Origin: Comamonas sp. SCN 65-56
Lineage (GTDB): Bacteria > Pseudomonadota > Gammaproteobacteria > Burkholderiales > Burkholderiaceae_C
NCBI RefSeq assembly: GCF_001724135.1
Contig: NZ_MEDS01000014.1
Coordinates: 1 to 48,160 of the forward strand
Direction: 5' to 3'
DNA: 48,160 nucleotides
Under the pieces are notes generated by a model. That model was given only the letters and a program-made list of their open reading frames with translations. It was not told where the DNA came from and did no database searches. Made by a program: the position numbers and the translations under genes. Numbering within the stretch: the stretch's first letter is position 1; each line of letters starts with the position of its first letter. Positions 1-9,784 of this stretch are shown in pieces.

Positions 1-143
1 CACCGAACGACTGCTTGAACCCATCGGTAACATTCCACCAGTAGAAGCTGAAGCAAAATACTTCAGTAACTTGGCAATCAAACACGCTTCGGAAGAGGCG
101 GCCACTTTAACCACGTAGCCTCCTCGAAACCTGGGGCGATTCA
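1..143 (+). mobile_element. Right end of an IS3-family insertion sequence
   Basis: The window opens inside the transposase gene. About 25 bp after its stop codon the DNA ends in a GC-rich terminal repeat. Read on the minus strand from position 143 this repeat begins TGAATCGCCCCAGGTTT, the TG...CA style of IS3-family ends. The left end and any target duplication lie outside the window, so the boundary at 143 is inferred from the repeat alone. The element stops 13 bp before the stop codon of the AlpA-like gene, so it landed next to that gene without breaking it. Confidence 0.65.
2..118 (+). CDS. IS3-family transposase, C-terminal fragment (cut by window edge)
   Basis: An open frame enters from the left edge and stops at 116-118, giving 38 visible residues. 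It reads LLEPIGNIPPVEAEAKYF near its start, which resembles the extreme C-terminus of IS3-family OrfB DDE transposases (a conserved IGNIPP-AEAE segment after the integrase core). The catalytic domain is outside the window, so activity cannot be judged. The terminal repeat just downstream supports the call. Confidence 0.7.
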   Translation, partial: TERLLEPIGNIPPVEAEAKYFSNLAIKHASEEAATLTT

Positions 144-156
144 AAGCGGACTTACA

Positions 157-513
157 TCATGTGTTGGCGTTCAAACGCTGCAATCGCGCCTGCTGGCGGC
201 GCTGCTGACGCACCACCGGATTACTGTCAGCCAACATTATGGCGTCCGACCGTATTGCTGGCGAGACATCGGCTTCCGGCGCCGCTTGTCCAGGTACCAA
301 CTCACCATCAGGTGTGGTTAATTGGCCTTTACGAAAAGTCTTGTCCAGAAACTCCCGAAAGTCTGCCGGATGCCAATACTCGCGGCCGCCAAAACGCACC
401 GGTGCAGGCATGGTACCCGCGCGGATGTAGTTCTCGATCGTCTTCCTGCTGCAGCCGTCGAAGATACGGGCGGCATCCGCCATGGTGATCAGCTTGAAAT
501 CCGAGAGAGACAT
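157..513 (-). CDS. AlpA-like / excisionase-type DNA-binding protein
   Basis: A 118-residue protein. Its first ~60 residues form a MerR-like winged helix typical of AlpA and phage excisionases: a helix-turn-helix around ADAARIF and SRKTIENYIRAG, then a wing and the segment GGREYWHPADFREFL. The C-terminal half is low in complexity and ends in a basic, glutamine-rich tail. Such proteins usually regulate the integrase or assist excision of the island. It lies 44 bp downstream of the small ORF that follows the integrase, on the same strand, so co-transcription is likely. No strong ribosome binding site is visible before the ATG at 513. The IS3 element ends just past its stop codon. Confidence 0.7.
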   Translation of the reverse strand: MSLSDFKLITMADAARIFDGCSRKTIENYIRAGTMPAPVRFGGREYWHPADFREFLDKTFRKGQLTTPDGELVPGQAAPEADVSPAIRSDAIMLADSNPVVRQQRRQQARLQRLNANT

Positions 514-557
514 GAGATATCACAGAGAAGTTATGACGCCTCGTCTAGGTCGTGAAT

Positions 558-887
558 TTATCTTGCTCGAAGAATCTCCAATTTGCGCTCGCCGTTTGGC
601 ATGAAAGACGCGGCTTCCTCAGGTGAGTGGCGCACGACGCGCGATACTGGGAATGCAATGACGGCGGCCACGTCAGCCCGCCCAGCTGCGTCCCCAACAG
701 GGACTTCTGCCGCGCTCGCTACGTCAAGCGAAGCGTCGTCGACCGTGACCGAAGCGCTAACGAGCGCATGCGAATCTGCAGGGTCGCTACCCTCCACTAA
801 GCTGGATGCAGACACCTCGGCGGCCCTGTTCAAAAACTTGCGCCCCCGATGGATGCGATATTTTTTTTTCGTTCTTGAAGCACTCAT
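558..887 (-). CDS. Small ORF overlapping the integrase 3' end (hypothetical, or the integrase's own tail in another frame)
   Basis: A 109-residue frame starting inside the integrase gene and overlapping it by about 100 bp in a different frame. The N-terminus is strongly basic (SASRTKKKYRIHRGRKF) and the rest is rich in Ala, Ser and Val with no recognised domain. Both frames cross a run of nine A residues on the coding strand (861-869). Losing one A from that run would fuse the integrase directly to this frame after its Lys-rich tail. It may therefore be an independent gene, a slippage product, or a C-terminal tail separated by a frameshift mutation. I do not recognise a family. Confidence 0.45.
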   Translation of the reverse strand: MSASRTKKKYRIHRGRKFLNRAAEVSASSLVEGSDPADSHALVSASVTVDDASLDVASAAEVPVGDAAGRADVAAVIAFPVSRVVRHSPEEAASFMPNGERKLEILRAR

Positions 888-2253
888 CTATCTTCTTTGC
901 CACCCGCCCCGAGCACAGATGGGCATAGCGCATCAGCATCCGCAAGTCCCGGTGTCCACTAAAAACCTGCAACTCCGGCAACGTGAACTTACCGGTCTCC
1001 GCCAGACGCGACAACGCTTCGTGACGTGCGTCATGGATGTGCAGGTCGGTGATTTTTGCTATCTCACATCCCTTGCTCCAGGCGCCTACGAGATAGTCAA
1101 TCCCCAGGTCGAAAACCCGCTCGGTGTCGCGGGGTAGCTCGCGCACTAGCTGCACTAGATCTTCGCGCAGTGCCAGCTTGCGTGGACGCCCGTTTTTAGT
1201 CTTAGGAAGATAGGCCGTCTTCGCGACGAAATCGACGTGCTTCCACGGCAACCCGAGCGTCTCGCCCCGGCGTGCAGCGGTCATGACCTGGAACAGATAA
1301 AAAACCTGTAAATAGGGCACAGCCTCAGCCGTCTCCTGCGCCAGCGGGAGCAACTCAGTACGGACTTTCGCCAGCACCTTTTTGCGTGCGCTGACGCTCG
1401 TAAACACATGGTCGGCAAGAGCGGCGTCGGCAAGTTCGCTCAATCGAGCCTCAACGGCACGCTCGAAGTCCAGCGCGGCGAAGGCCTCCAGCAGGCGGCG
1501 CTCTTCGTCGTCCGCGATGCGGCGATCGCGCTCATTGAAGTACTTCGGCCGGCGGACCGCGTCCATGGGATTCTTCGCCAGCGGGTAGTCCCAGACAGAG
1601 ATGGCAATCTTGAAGAGAGCCTTCAGGCGGTCAATTTCGCGGTCGACCGTAGCCGGTGCGACGGCATCGATTCGCTCATTGATGAAATTCTCGACGTCCA
1701 CCGTCGTGATTTCCGACAGCGGCTTGTGAATCCAAGCCAGCTCGCCGCTGCTGCGGCGCATCTGAAACTTGCTCACCCGCGCGGCGAGACCGCGCCTGCG
1801 CCGCTCTTCGCGATATTTCTCGAGCAGTTCGAGGCCGACCGGCCCGCTATCGGCGAGCCAGCCCTCCAGCGAATAGGAGAGCACCTGATGGCTCTTGTGT
1901 TTTGGCGCTTCCTCGAGCAGGTAGCGCACCATCAGTTCAGCGAGGCTGACTTTGAGCGATGCCGTGTAGTCGACGAATAATCCGCGACTGCGCTCTTCCG
2001 TTGTCCGGGCGATGAAACCTTCGGCTTCCTTGCGCGTCTTGAACGTCGCGCTCAGCGGCTTGTGCCCTTTGTCGCGAATACGCACGAGCCAGCTTTCATC
2101 GAGCTGCTCGACACGCGGCTTCAAGCGTTGCGCGCGCAAACACGCCATGTAGCTTCCAACGTCATCGAGCCGGTTGAAGCTGAAGTGCCGGGTCAGGTCG
2201 TCGCGGTTCTTGACCGCGACACGAAAGCGCCCGCGGTTGGTGAGGTCAGCCAT
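787..2253 (-). CDS. Site-specific tyrosine recombinase (island integrase)
   Basis: A 488-residue phage-type integrase. The C-terminal catalytic domain carries the expected residues: Arg near 329 (TAARRGETLGL), Lys near 353 (TKNGRPRKL), His407-x-x-Arg410 (IHDAR), His434 (SGHRDLRM) and the nucleophile Tyr443 (MRYAHL). The region near 100-220 fits the SAM-like core-binding domain. Residues 1-90 probably hold an arm-binding domain. The gene starts about 170 bp beyond the 3' end of tRNA-Pro and reads away from it, which marks that tRNA as the insertion site. The last ~30 residues follow an A9 tract and do not look conserved. The start codon has a good GGAG ribosome binding site, but it is buried in a hairpin (see 2256-2281). 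Confidence 0.9.
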   Translation of the reverse strand: MADLTNRGRFRVAVKNRDDLTRHFSFNRLDDVGSYMACLRAQRLKPRVEQLDESWLVRIRDKGHKPLSATFKTRKEAEGFIARTTEERSRGLFVDYTASLKVSLAELMVRYLLEEAPKHKSHQVLSYSLEGWLADSGPVGLELLEKYREERRRRGLAARVSKFQMRRSSGELAWIHKPLSEITTVDVENFINERIDAVAPATVDREIDRLKALFKIAISVWDYPLAKNPMDAVRRPKYFNERDRRIADDEERRLLEAFAALDFERAVEARLSELADAALADHVFTSVSARKKVLAKVRTELLPLAQETAEAVPYLQVFYLFQVMTAARRGETLGLPWKHVDFVAKTAYLPKTKNGRPRKLALREDLVQLVRELPRDTERVFDLGIDYLVGAWSKGCEIAKITDLHIHDARHEALSRLAETGKFTLPELQVFSGHRDLRMLMRYAHLCSGRVAKKIDECFKNEKKISHPSGAQVFEQGRRGVCIQLSGG

Positions 2254-2255
2254 GT

Positions 2256-2281
2256 GAGTCTCCAGTTGACAAGGGAGACTC
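2256..2281 (-). promoter_or_regulatory. Hairpin covering the integrase ribosome binding site
   Basis: On the minus strand, GAGTCTCC and GGAGACTC form a perfect 8-bp inverted repeat around a 10-nt loop. The right arm contains the GGAG that sits six bases before the integrase ATG. If folded in the mRNA it would hide the ribosome binding site and hold integrase translation down. The same sequence could instead be a protein operator. The inverted repeat is seen directly; the regulatory role is inferred. Confidence 0.5.
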
Positions 2282-2368
2282 GTGAAGTGAATGGGTTTTA
2301 GCCTTGTCGAGTTTCTGTCCCACCCAACTCTGCTTTCGTGGAACAGATTTGGAACAGAACCTGTTAAA

Positions 2369-2395
2369 ACACAAAAGCCGCGGAGTTCGCGGCTT
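2369..2395 (-). terminator. Rho-independent terminator after tRNA-Pro
   Basis: AAGCCGCG and CGCGGCTT form a perfect 8-bp stem with a 5-nt loop. On the minus strand it is followed by TTTTGTGTTTTAAC. It lies about 27 bp downstream of the tRNA 3' end, between the tRNA and the integrase, and would stop tRNA read-through into the island. Confidence 0.75.
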
Positions 2396-2422
2396 GTATG
2401 TCCTTGATTGGCAAGGAAATTC

Positions 2423-2499
2423 TGGTCGGGGTGAGAGGATTCGAACCTCCGGCCTCTACGTCCCGAACGTAGCGCTCTACCAGGCTAAGCTACACCCCG
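2423..2499 (-). tRNA. tRNA-Pro (anticodon CGG)
   Basis: A full 77-nt cloverleaf on the minus strand: a CGGGGTG acceptor arm paired with CACCCCG, an anticodon stem CTACG/CGTAG around the loop TTCGGGA (anticodon CGG, decoding CCG), T loop TTCGAAT and an encoded 3' CCA. The island with its integrase begins beyond its 3' end, so the 3' half very likely serves as the attachment site. Confidence 0.95.
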
Positions 2500-2523
2500 A
2501 TGGCTCCGCATGATTCAGCGAGC

Positions 2524-3519
2524 TCACACTCGCCGCTCAAGCAACTGAGCCGCCAATTGTAGCAGCGCTTTGGTATGAGAATTGGCTGGAAGCACAGACA
2601 GCGCCTGCACTGCCAGCTGTGCCTGGGCCTGTGCTGCGGCCCGCGTGGCGCTCATGGCATCCGTCGCATGCACAACGCCCGCCACTGCGGCAAGTTCATC
2701 GGTCGATCCGGTCTCGATCACCCTGCGCAGCAGTGCACGCTGCTCCTCAGTACCACGCTGCATCGCGATGATAAGCGGCAACGTCATCTTGCCTTCGCGC
2801 AGGTCATCGCCAATGTTCTTGCCCATCTCGTGCACGTCGCCTTCGTAGTCCAGTGCGTCATCTATGACTTGGAACGCCGTGCCCAGCGCCTGCCCATAGG
2901 CTGCACAGGCCTGCTCCACCGAAGCGCTGCTTCCGGCAAGCACCGCCGCCAGGCGTGCACTGGCTTCAAACAACTTGGCTGTCTTGGAGCGAATCACTTC
3001 CAGATACCCGGCCTCTGTCAGGCTGGCATCGTGCGTATTGACCAGTTGCTGCACCTCGCCCTCGGCAATTACATTGGTCGCATCCGCGAGAATCTCCATC
3101 ACCCGCATGTCGCCCGTCTGCACCATCATCTGGAAGGCGCGCGAGTACAGGAAATCGCCGACGAGCACGCTGGCCGGGTTGCCAAAATTCTCATTGGCCG
3201 TCGCATGACCACGGCGCAAGGTTGACCCGTCTACAACATCATCGTGCAGCAGTGTCGCCGTATGAATGAACTCCACCACCGCCGCCAGGTTGTAACGGCG
3301 GACATCCAGGCATTCCAGCGCACCGCACATGAGCAGCAGCAGAGCAGGTCGCAAGCGCTTGCCGCCCGCCTGAATGATGTAATGCGCTACCTCACCGACC
3401 AGAGCCACTGAAGAGCTCAGCCGTGCGGCAATGACCTTGTCCACCTCGCGCATATCATCGGCGATCAGGGCCAAAGCGGCAGTTGTGCTGGATGCAGGGG
3501 CGCTCAAGGAGAGTCTCAC
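2524..3519 (-). CDS. ispB: Octaprenyl (polyprenyl) diphosphate synthase
   Basis: A trans-prenyltransferase that builds the long isoprenoid side chain of ubiquinone. Both aspartate-rich motifs are present: LLHDDVVDGSTLRRG (first DDxxD) and FQVIDDALDYEGD (second). The GGKRLRPALLLL substrate-binding segment is also present. Length (about 331 residues) fits the IspB family. The frame is open up to a TTG at 3573, but that codon lies in the -35 box of a good promoter whose -10 is at 3544-3549. The start must therefore be downstream: GTG at 3519, or TTG at 3507. Neither has a strong ribosome binding site. It diverges from rplU, the usual neighbour of ispB in proteobacteria. Confidence 0.92.
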   Translation of the reverse strand: MRLSLSAPASSTTAALALIADDMREVDKVIAARLSSSVALVGEVAHYIIQAGGKRLRPALLLLMCGALECLDVRRYNLAAVVEFIHTATLLHDDVVDGSTLRRGHATANENFGNPASVLVGDFLYSRAFQMMVQTGDMRVMEILADATNVIAEGEVQQLVNTHDASLTEAGYLEVIRSKTAKLFEASARLAAVLAGSSASVEQACAAYGQALGTAFQVIDDALDYEGDVHEMGKNIGDDLREGKMTLPLIIAMQRGTEEQRALLRRVIETGSTDELAAVAGVVHATDAMSATRAAAQAQAQLAVQALSVLPANSHTKALLQLAAQLLERRV

Positions 3520-3543
3520 GAAGTTGGTCGTCAAGTCCGGCGA

Positions 3544-3573
3544 ATTATATGAAGCACCGCCAATCCCCCTCAA
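3544..3573 (-). promoter_or_regulatory. Sigma-70 promoter of ispB
   Basis: On the minus strand, TTGAGG (3568-3573) and a perfect TATAAT (3544-3549) are 18 bp apart. Transcription should start near 3537. This rules out the longest reading of ispB and places it about 55 bp from the divergent rplU promoter. Confidence 0.65.
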
Positions 3574-3590
3574 CGACCCGGCAGCGCGAT

Positions 3591-3619
3591 TTGGTCAACG
3601 GCACAATATCCAGTACAAT
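3591..3619 (+). promoter_or_regulatory. Promoter of rplU-rpmA
   Basis: TTGGTC (3591-3596) and TACAAT (3614-3619) are separated by 17 bp, about 50 bp before the rplU start codon. The -35 match is partial. It diverges from the ispB promoter. Confidence 0.5.
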
Positions 3620-3669
3620 CAGCGGTTCTGCAAAAATTCGTTTGCAGATCTCACTACATAGAGGTTTAC

Positions 3670-3981
3670 ATGTACGCGGTCATAAAAACCGGCGGCAAGC
3701 AGTATCGCGTTGCCACCGGCGAAAAAATCAAGATAGAACAGATTGCTGCGGAAGTAGGCCAGGAGATCGTGCTGGATCAGGTACTGGCTGTCGGTAACGG
3801 CAGCGAGCTCAAGGTCGGTACACCCCTGGTGTCCGGAGCAAGCGTCAAAGCGACGGTGGTGGCCCACGGCCGTCACGACAAGGTTCGCATCTTCAAGATG
3901 CGCCGGCGCAAGCACTACCAGAAACGCCAAGGCCATCGCCAGCAGTTCACCGAACTGCAGATCGATGCGATTGCCGCTTGA
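3670..3981 (+). CDS. rplU: 50S ribosomal protein L21
   Basis: A 103-residue protein with the typical L21 start [14 protein letters not shown] and the conserved [21 protein letters not shown] segment that contacts 23S rRNA and protein L20. The length is standard for the family. GAGG lies 8 bases before the ATG. It is followed after 17 bp by rpmA and then obgE, the conserved bacterial L21-L27-Obg order. The two ribosomal genes share the promoter at 3591-3619. Confidence 0.98.
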   Translation: MYAVIKTGGKQYRVATGEKIKIEQIAAEVGQEIVLDQVLAVGNGSELKVGTPLVSGASVKATVVAHGRHDKVRIFKMRRRKHYQKRQGHRQQFTELQIDAIAA

Positions 3982-3998
3982 ATACAGGGGATTGAACC

Positions 3999-4256
3999 AT
4001 GGCACACAAAAAAGGCGGCGGCTCGACGCGAAACGGGCGGGATTCCAAGCCCAAAATGCTCGGTGTGAAAGCTTACGGCGGTGAACTGGTGAACGCCGGC
4101 TCCATCATCGTGCGCCAACGCGGCACGCGCATGCACGCTGGCAGCAACGTCGGCATCGGCAAAGACCACACGCTGTTCGCTCTGGTCAGCGGTCACGTAT
4201 CCTTCAGCACCAAGGGTGCCTTGTCCAAGCACACGGTCAGCGTTACTCCTGCCTGA
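3999..4256 (+). CDS. rpmA: 50S ribosomal protein L27
   Basis: An 85-residue protein beginning [16 protein letters not shown]. This is the flexible N-terminal tail of L27, which reaches the peptidyl transferase centre. The family segment [23 protein letters not shown] follows in shortened form across residues 38-60. No Firmicutes-type cleaved N-terminal extension is present. It forms an operon with rplU and ends in a strong terminator 21 bp after its stop, which separates it from obgE. Confidence 0.98.
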   Translation: MAHKKGGGSTRNGRDSKPKMLGVKAYGGELVNAGSIIVRQRGTRMHAGSNVGIGKDHTLFALVSGHVSFSTKGALSKHTVSVTPA

Positions 4257-4270
4257 TACTGGTACTTTGA

Positions 4271-5419
<1,149 letters not shown>

Positions 5420-5426
5420 AATATTA

Positions 5427-5475
5427 TTTTGATAGCTTAATGCGAATAACCAATAAGCGTTACAGCGATTTTAAT
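5427..5475 (+). repeat. Dispersed palindromic repeat, copy A
   Basis: Contains TTTTGATAGC at its left, then TGCG..., AATAAGCGTTACAGC and ATTTTAATG, in the same order as the other copies. It occupies almost the whole obgE-proB gap and ends in the proB start codon, so it supplies the proB leader. Confidence 0.6.
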
Positions 5476-6619
5476 GAAAAATTCAAGCTCTCCGCTGCGT
5501 GACGCGCACCGCATCGTCGTCAAGGTCGGCTCCAGCCTTGTGACCAACGAAGGGCGCGGACTGGATGCGCAGGCGATTGGCGAGTGGGCCCGCCAGCTCG
5601 CGGCCCTGGTGCGCGGAGATGCCGGCATTCCGCGCGAAGTCATCATGGTCTCCAGCGGCGCGATTGCCGAAGGCATGAAACGCCTGGGCTGGCGCACCCG
5701 CCCGAGTGAAGTGCGCGAGCTGCAGGCCGCGGCCGCTGTCGGGCAGATGGGCCTGGCACAGATGTACGAAACCAAGCTGAGCGAGCAGCACCTGCCCAGC
5801 GCGCAGGTGTTGCTCACGCATGCCGACCTCGCCGATCGCGAGCGCTATCTCAACGCCCGCTCTACCCTGCTGACCTTGCTGGAGCATGGCGTGGTGCCGG
5901 TCATCAACGAAAACGACACCGTGGTCACCGATGAGATCAAGGTGGGCGACAACGACACCTTGGGTGCGCTGGTCACCAACCTCGTCGAGGCCGATGCGCT
6001 CATCATCCTCACCGATCAGCAGGGTCTGTACGCCGCCGACCCGCGCCGTGTACCCGATGCCGCGTTCATCCACGAAGCCCAGGCTGGCGACCTGCAGCTC
6101 GAAGCCATGGCGGGCGGAGCGGGTTCATCGATCGGCAAGGGCGGGATGATCACCAAGATCATCGCTGCCAAGCGTGCCTCGGGCTCGGGCGCGGCCACCG
6201 TGATCGCATGGGGGCGCGAACCCGACGTGCTGCTGCGCCTGGCGCGGGGCGAATCCATTGGCACGCTGTTGACAGCGCATACCCACAAGCACCAGGCACG
6301 CAAGCAGTGGATGATGGACCACTTGCAATTGCGCGGCTCGGTCACCGTGGATGCCGGCGCCGCCGCAGTGCTGCGCGAGGCCGGCAAGAGCCTGCTGCCT
6401 ATCGGCATGGTGGCCGTCGAGGGGGAATTCGTGCGCGGCGACGTGATCGCGGTGCGCGACGCCGCCGGTTCCGAAATTGCCAGGGGCCTGGCCAATTACG
6501 CCAGCGCCGAAGCGCGCCTGCTGTGCCGCAAGCCGTCTTCCGAATTCGAACGCTTGCTCGGCTATGCGGCCGATCCGGAAATGGTGCACCGTGACAACAT
6601 GGTGCTCACTCAGGGCTGA
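5474..6619 (+). CDS. proB: Glutamate 5-kinase
   Basis: Catalyses ATP-dependent phosphorylation of glutamate, the first step of proline synthesis. The 381-residue protein has the amino-acid kinase domain ([11 protein letters not shown] near the start, [10 protein letters not shown] and [11 protein letters not shown] for substrate binding). A C-terminal PUA domain covers about 285-370. The full length matches the E. coli type with PUA. No clear ribosome binding site precedes the ATG; the leader consists of the dispersed repeat copy A. It converges on rppH with a 19-bp gap and no obvious terminator. Confidence 0.96.
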   Translation: MKNSSSPLRDAHRIVVKVGSSLVTNEGRGLDAQAIGEWARQLAALVRGDAGIPREVIMVSSGAIAEGMKRLGWRTRPSEVRELQAAAAVGQMGLAQMYETKLSEQHLPSAQVLLTHADLADRERYLNARSTLLTLLEHGVVPVINENDTVVTDEIKVGDNDTLGALVTNLVEADALIILTDQQGLYAADPRRVPDAAFIHEAQAGDLQLEAMAGGAGSSIGKGGMITKIIAAKRASGSGAATVIAWGREPDVLLRLARGESIGTLLTAHTHKHQARKQWMMDHLQLRGSVTVDAGAAAVLREAGKSLLPIGMVAVEGEFVRGDVIAVRDAAGSEIARGLANYASAEARLLCRKPSSEFERLLGYAADPEMVHRDNMVLTQG

Positions 6620-6638
6620 TGGCGCACCAGCTCGCGCC

Positions 6639-7301
6639 CTATTGAATCGGTGGGCGCACTTGTGGATTGTCCGCCTCCGGTTGGGGATCCGGATCAAAGC
6701 TGGCGCCTGGCGGGAGTTCCACACCCGGATGCACCAGCATGGAACCTGACCGATAGGCGCTGACATAGTCCGCTCCAGCGTGGTCGCGCCCGCGCATGCT
6801 GGAGCGCAGATAGCGATTGCGCTGCAAGGTGCGCGGCAGAAAGCGCGAAAGCTCGGTCAAGGCCAGTTCGTAGACTCCGCGCTTGAACTCCACCACGACA
6901 TCGAGTGGCACCCAGTAATCGTTCCAGCGCCAGGCATCAAACTCCGGGTGGTTGGTGGCGCGCAAGTTCAGATCCCAATCATTGCCCGTGAGCTGCAGCA
7001 AAAACCAGATCTGTTTTTGTCCCTTGTAGTGTCCGCGTGCATCCCGGCGGATATAACGGTCCGGCACCTCGTAGCGCAACCAGTCCCGCGTACGGGCAAC
7101 CACACGCACGTGGTGGGCCAAGAGCCCAACCTCTTCGTGCAGCTCCCGGAACATCGCCTCTTGAGGACTTTCGCCCCGATCGATGCCACCCTGCGGAAAC
7201 TGCCAACTGTGCGTACCTAAGCGTTTGCCCCAAAATACCTGGTTTCTCTGGTTGAGCAGAATGATGCCGACATTTGGCCTGAAGCCTTCCCTGTCGAGCA
7301 T
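6639..7301 (-). CDS. rppH: RNA pyrophosphohydrolase (Nudix)
   Basis: Removes pyrophosphate from the 5' end of mRNA and so triggers decay. The Nudix box is complete: [20 protein letters not shown] at residues ~38-57, then VGL. The family start [17 protein letters not shown] fixes the ATG at 7301, although the frame stays open upstream to 7766. The C-terminus is longer than in E. coli (220 against 176 residues), with a Pro-rich tail often seen in Burkholderiales. The gene diverges from proS with a 90-bp gap. Confidence 0.95.
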   Translation of the reverse strand: MLDREGFRPNVGIILLNQRNQVFWGKRLGTHSWQFPQGGIDRGESPQEAMFRELHEEVGLLAHHVRVVARTRDWLRYEVPDRYIRRDARGHYKGQKQIWFLLQLTGNDWDLNLRATNHPEFDAWRWNDYWVPLDVVVEFKRGVYELALTELSRFLPRTLQRNRYLRSSMRGRDHAGADYVSAYRSGSMLVHPGVELPPGASFDPDPQPEADNPQVRPPIQ

Positions 7302-7391
7302 AATCGAACCCCAATTCTTGCAAATTGAGTCCATTATGCACGCTTGCATTCCTGCGGCAAGCGCTGTCACTGCGGACAGCAAAGTCACGCG

Positions 7392-9140
7392 ATGAAAGCC
7401 TCCCAGTTTTTTATTTCCACCCTCAAGGAAGCCCCCGCCGACGCCGAGATCGTCAGTCACCAGTTGATGATGCGCGCCGGCCTCATCAAGAAGCTCGGCG
7501 CGGGCATCTACAACTACATGCCGATGGGGCTGCGGGTGATCCGCAAGGTCGAAGCCATCGTGCGCGAAGAGATGAACCGCGCTGGCGCCGTGGAATGCAC
7601 CATGCCCGTGGTGCAGCCAGCCGAGCTGTGGCAGGAGACCGGGCGCTTTGAAAAAATGGGCCCCGAGCTGCTGCGCATCAAGGATCGCCACCAGCGCGAC
7701 TTCGTGATTCAGCCCACCAGCGAAGAGGTAGTGACCGACATCGCGCGCCAGGAGCTGCGCAGCCACAAGCAGTTACCGAAAAACTTCTACCAGATCCAGA
7801 CCAAGTTCCGCGACGAACGTCGCCCGCGCTTTGGCCTGATGCGCGGGCGCGAGTTCATCATGAAGGACGCCTATTCCTTCGACAAGAGCCGCGAAGCGGC
7901 GCAGATCAGCTACCAGTCCATGCGCGCGGCCTATGCGCGCATCTTTGATCGCTTCGGGCTCTCGTACCGCGCAGTGCGCGCTGATTCGGGCGCGATTGGT
8001 GGCGACCTGTCCGAGGAATTCCAGGTGATCGCCGCCACCGGCGAGGACGCCATCGTCTATTGCGCGGCCAGCGATTACGCCGCCAACATGGAGAAGGCCG
8101 AGAGTGCACCGCCCGGCGCCGCCCGCCCTGTCCCCGGGGAGGCGCAAACACTCACGCCCACGCCGGGCAAGAGCACCTGTGCGGCCGTGGCCGAGTTGCT
8201 CGGGCTGCCGCTTGAGCGCACAGTCAAATCGCTGGTGCTGGCGACGGATGAGAAAAACGAGGCCGGTGACATCGTGGGTGCCAGGGTCTGGCTGCTGCTG
8301 CTGCGCGGCGACCACGACATGAACGAAGTCAAGGTATCCAAGGTGGCGGGACTGGACGCGGGTTTCCGCTTTGCCACCGTGGCCGAGATCGAGGAGCACT
8401 TCGGCGCCAAACCAGGCTACCTCGGGCCCTTGAACCTGCTCAAGCCCGTCACCATCGTGGCCGACCGCGAAGTCGCGGTGATGGCCGACTGGGTCTGCGG
8501 CGCCAACCGCGAAGACTTTCACGTCACCGGCGTGAACTGGGGGCGCGACCTGCCCGAACCGGCGCTGGTGGCCGATCTGCGCAACGTGGTGGCGGGTGAC
8601 CCCTCGCCCGACGGCAAAGGCGAACTCACGATCGAGCGCGGCATCGAGATCGGCCACGTGTTCTACCTGGGCACCAAGTACTCGAAAGCGATGAACGCCA
8701 CCTTCCTCGGCGAGGATGGCAAGCCTGCATTCTTTGAAATGGGTTGCTATGGCATCGGTATTACGCGCCTGCCTGCCGCCGCGATCGAGCAGAATCACGA
8801 CGAGCGCGGCATCATCTGGCCCGATGCGATCGCGCCCTTCACCGTCGTGCTCTGCCCCATAGGCATGGATCGAAGCGAGGCGGTTCGCAACGCAGCGCAA
8901 AAGCTGCATGCGGATTTGATCGCAGCGGGCGTCGATGTCATACTGGACGACCGTGGCGAGCGCCCCGGCGCGATGTTTGCCGACTGGGAGCTGATCGGCG
9001 TGCCGCATCGCGTGGTGCTCTCGGACAGAGGCCTCAAGGAAGGCCAAGTGGAGTACCAGCACCGGCGCGCAAGCACAGCCACCCAGATGGATCTTGCAGA
9101 CGTCGCACACTACCTTTTGGATCACATCGGCAAGCAATGA
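7392..9140 (+). CDS. proS: Prolyl-tRNA synthetase (bacterial type, with editing domain)
   Basis: A class II synthetase of 582 residues. The start [15 protein letters not shown] matches the family, so the in-frame ATG at 7344 is too early. Motif 2 is seen in [17 protein letters not shown] and motif 3 in [17 protein letters not shown]. Between them, at about 225-405, lies the INS domain, which deacylates Ala-tRNA-Pro. The C-terminal anticodon-binding domain includes the segment [19 protein letters not shown]. The next gene overlaps the stop codon by 4 bases (ATGA), so the two are translationally coupled. ybaK, which clears Cys-tRNA-Pro, is also in this window. Confidence 0.97.
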   Translation: MKASQFFISTLKEAPADAEIVSHQLMMRAGLIKKLGAGIYNYMPMGLRVIRKVEAIVREEMNRAGAVECTMPVVQPAELWQETGRFEKMGPELLRIKDRHQRDFVIQPTSEEVVTDIARQELRSHKQLPKNFYQIQTKFRDERRPRFGLMRGREFIMKDAYSFDKSREAAQISYQSMRAAYARIFDRFGLSYRAVRADSGAIGGDLSEEFQVIAATGEDAIVYCAASDYAANMEKAESAPPGAARPVPGEAQTLTPTPGKSTCAAVAELLGLPLERTVKSLVLATDEKNEAGDIVGARVWLLLLRGDHDMNEVKVSKVAGLDAGFRFATVAEIEEHFGAKPGYLGPLNLLKPVTIVADREVAVMADWVCGANREDFHVTGVNWGRDLPEPALVADLRNVVAGDPSPDGKGELTIERGIEIGHVFYLGTKYSKAMNATFLGEDGKPAFFEMGCYGIGITRLPAAAIEQNHDERGIIWPDAIAPFTVVLCPIGMDRSEAVRNAAQKLHADLIAAGVDVILDDRGERPGAMFADWELIGVPHRVVLSDRGLKEGQVEYQHRRASTATQMDLADVAHYLLDHIGKQ

Positions 9141-9784
9141 AGGGATTGGAAACCACTCGCAGGCACTGGCTGCTGGCACTGGGTGCAGGCCCGGCCGGTT
9201 GGCTGGGTCTGCCTGCGGCAGCCCATGCAGGGGGGCAGATCGAGGAACCCCTGGCGGATTCGGTACGCAGCGCCCTAAGCGCTGCGGTTACTGATCTGGC
9301 GCCGCCCGAGCCGGTCTTTGCCAGCACCGAGGGGCGCATCACCTATCTTCGCTGGCTCGGAACGATGAGCGATCGGCTGCGCGCACGCAAAACCAGTTGG
9401 GAGCAGCGGCGCGATTTCCTTCAGACCGTCTGGTACGAATCCAAGCGCGCTGGCCTGGATGAATCACTGGTGTTGGGCCTGATCCAGGTGGAGAGCGCCT
9501 TCCGCAAGTTTGCCGTGTCTTCCGTCGGGGCGCGCGGCTACATGCAGGTGATGCCGTTCTGGTCGCGCCTCATCGGCGACAGCGATGTCGGCAAGCTGTT
9601 CCACCTGCAGACCAATCTGCGCTTTGGCTGCGTGATCCTGCGCCACTACCTGGACCGTGAAAACGGCGATCTGTACATGGCGCTGGGTCGCTACAACGGC
9701 AGCCGCGGCCGATCGCACTACCCCAACGCCGTTTTCGCCAACCAGCGGCACTGGAAATTTCAGGAATCGACGCGCAGCGCCTGA
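9137..9784 (+). CDS. Exported lytic murein transglycosylase (SLT domain)
   Basis: A 215-residue protein with a signal peptide whose [12 protein letters not shown] start fits a twin-arginine (Tat) leader, ending near AAHA. The soluble-lytic-transglycosylase fold follows: the catalytic Glu is in [21 protein letters not shown], then MQVMPFW and ALGRYNGS. It should cleave peptidoglycan in the periplasm to anhydromuropeptides. The start overlaps the proS stop codon (ATGA). The 3' end overlaps the convergent CorC-type gene by 25 bp. Confidence 0.88.
   Translation: MKGLETTRRHWLLALGAGPAGWLGLPAAAHAGGQIEEPLADSVRSALSAAVTDLAPPEPVFASTEGRITYLRWLGTMSDRLRARKTSWEQRRDFLQTVWYESKRAGLDESLVLGLIQVESAFRKFAVSSVGARGYMQVMPFWSRLIGDSDVGKLFHLQTNLRFGCVILRHYLDRENGDLYMALGRYNGSRGRSHYPNAVFANQRHWKFQESTRSA

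Larger units (their letters stand above)
1..2422. mobile_element. Genomic island inserted at tRNA-Pro(CGG), integrase-proximal end
   Basis: A tyrosine integrase, a small ORF, an AlpA-like DNA-binding protein and an IS end lie directly beyond the 3' end of a tRNA-Pro gene. The integrase reads away from the tRNA. This is the usual layout of islands that recombine into the 3' half of a tRNA gene. The att core should be the 3' end of the tRNA, from about 2423 into the T arm. The second att copy would be off the left edge, so the island's length and cargo are unknown. Confidence 0.7.

Noticed and set aside
2524-3573. Longest ispB reading, starting at TTG 3573
   Set aside because: The TTG coincides with the -35 box and lies upstream of a perfect TATAAT, so it would not be transcribed from that promoter. 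The extra residues are not family-like.
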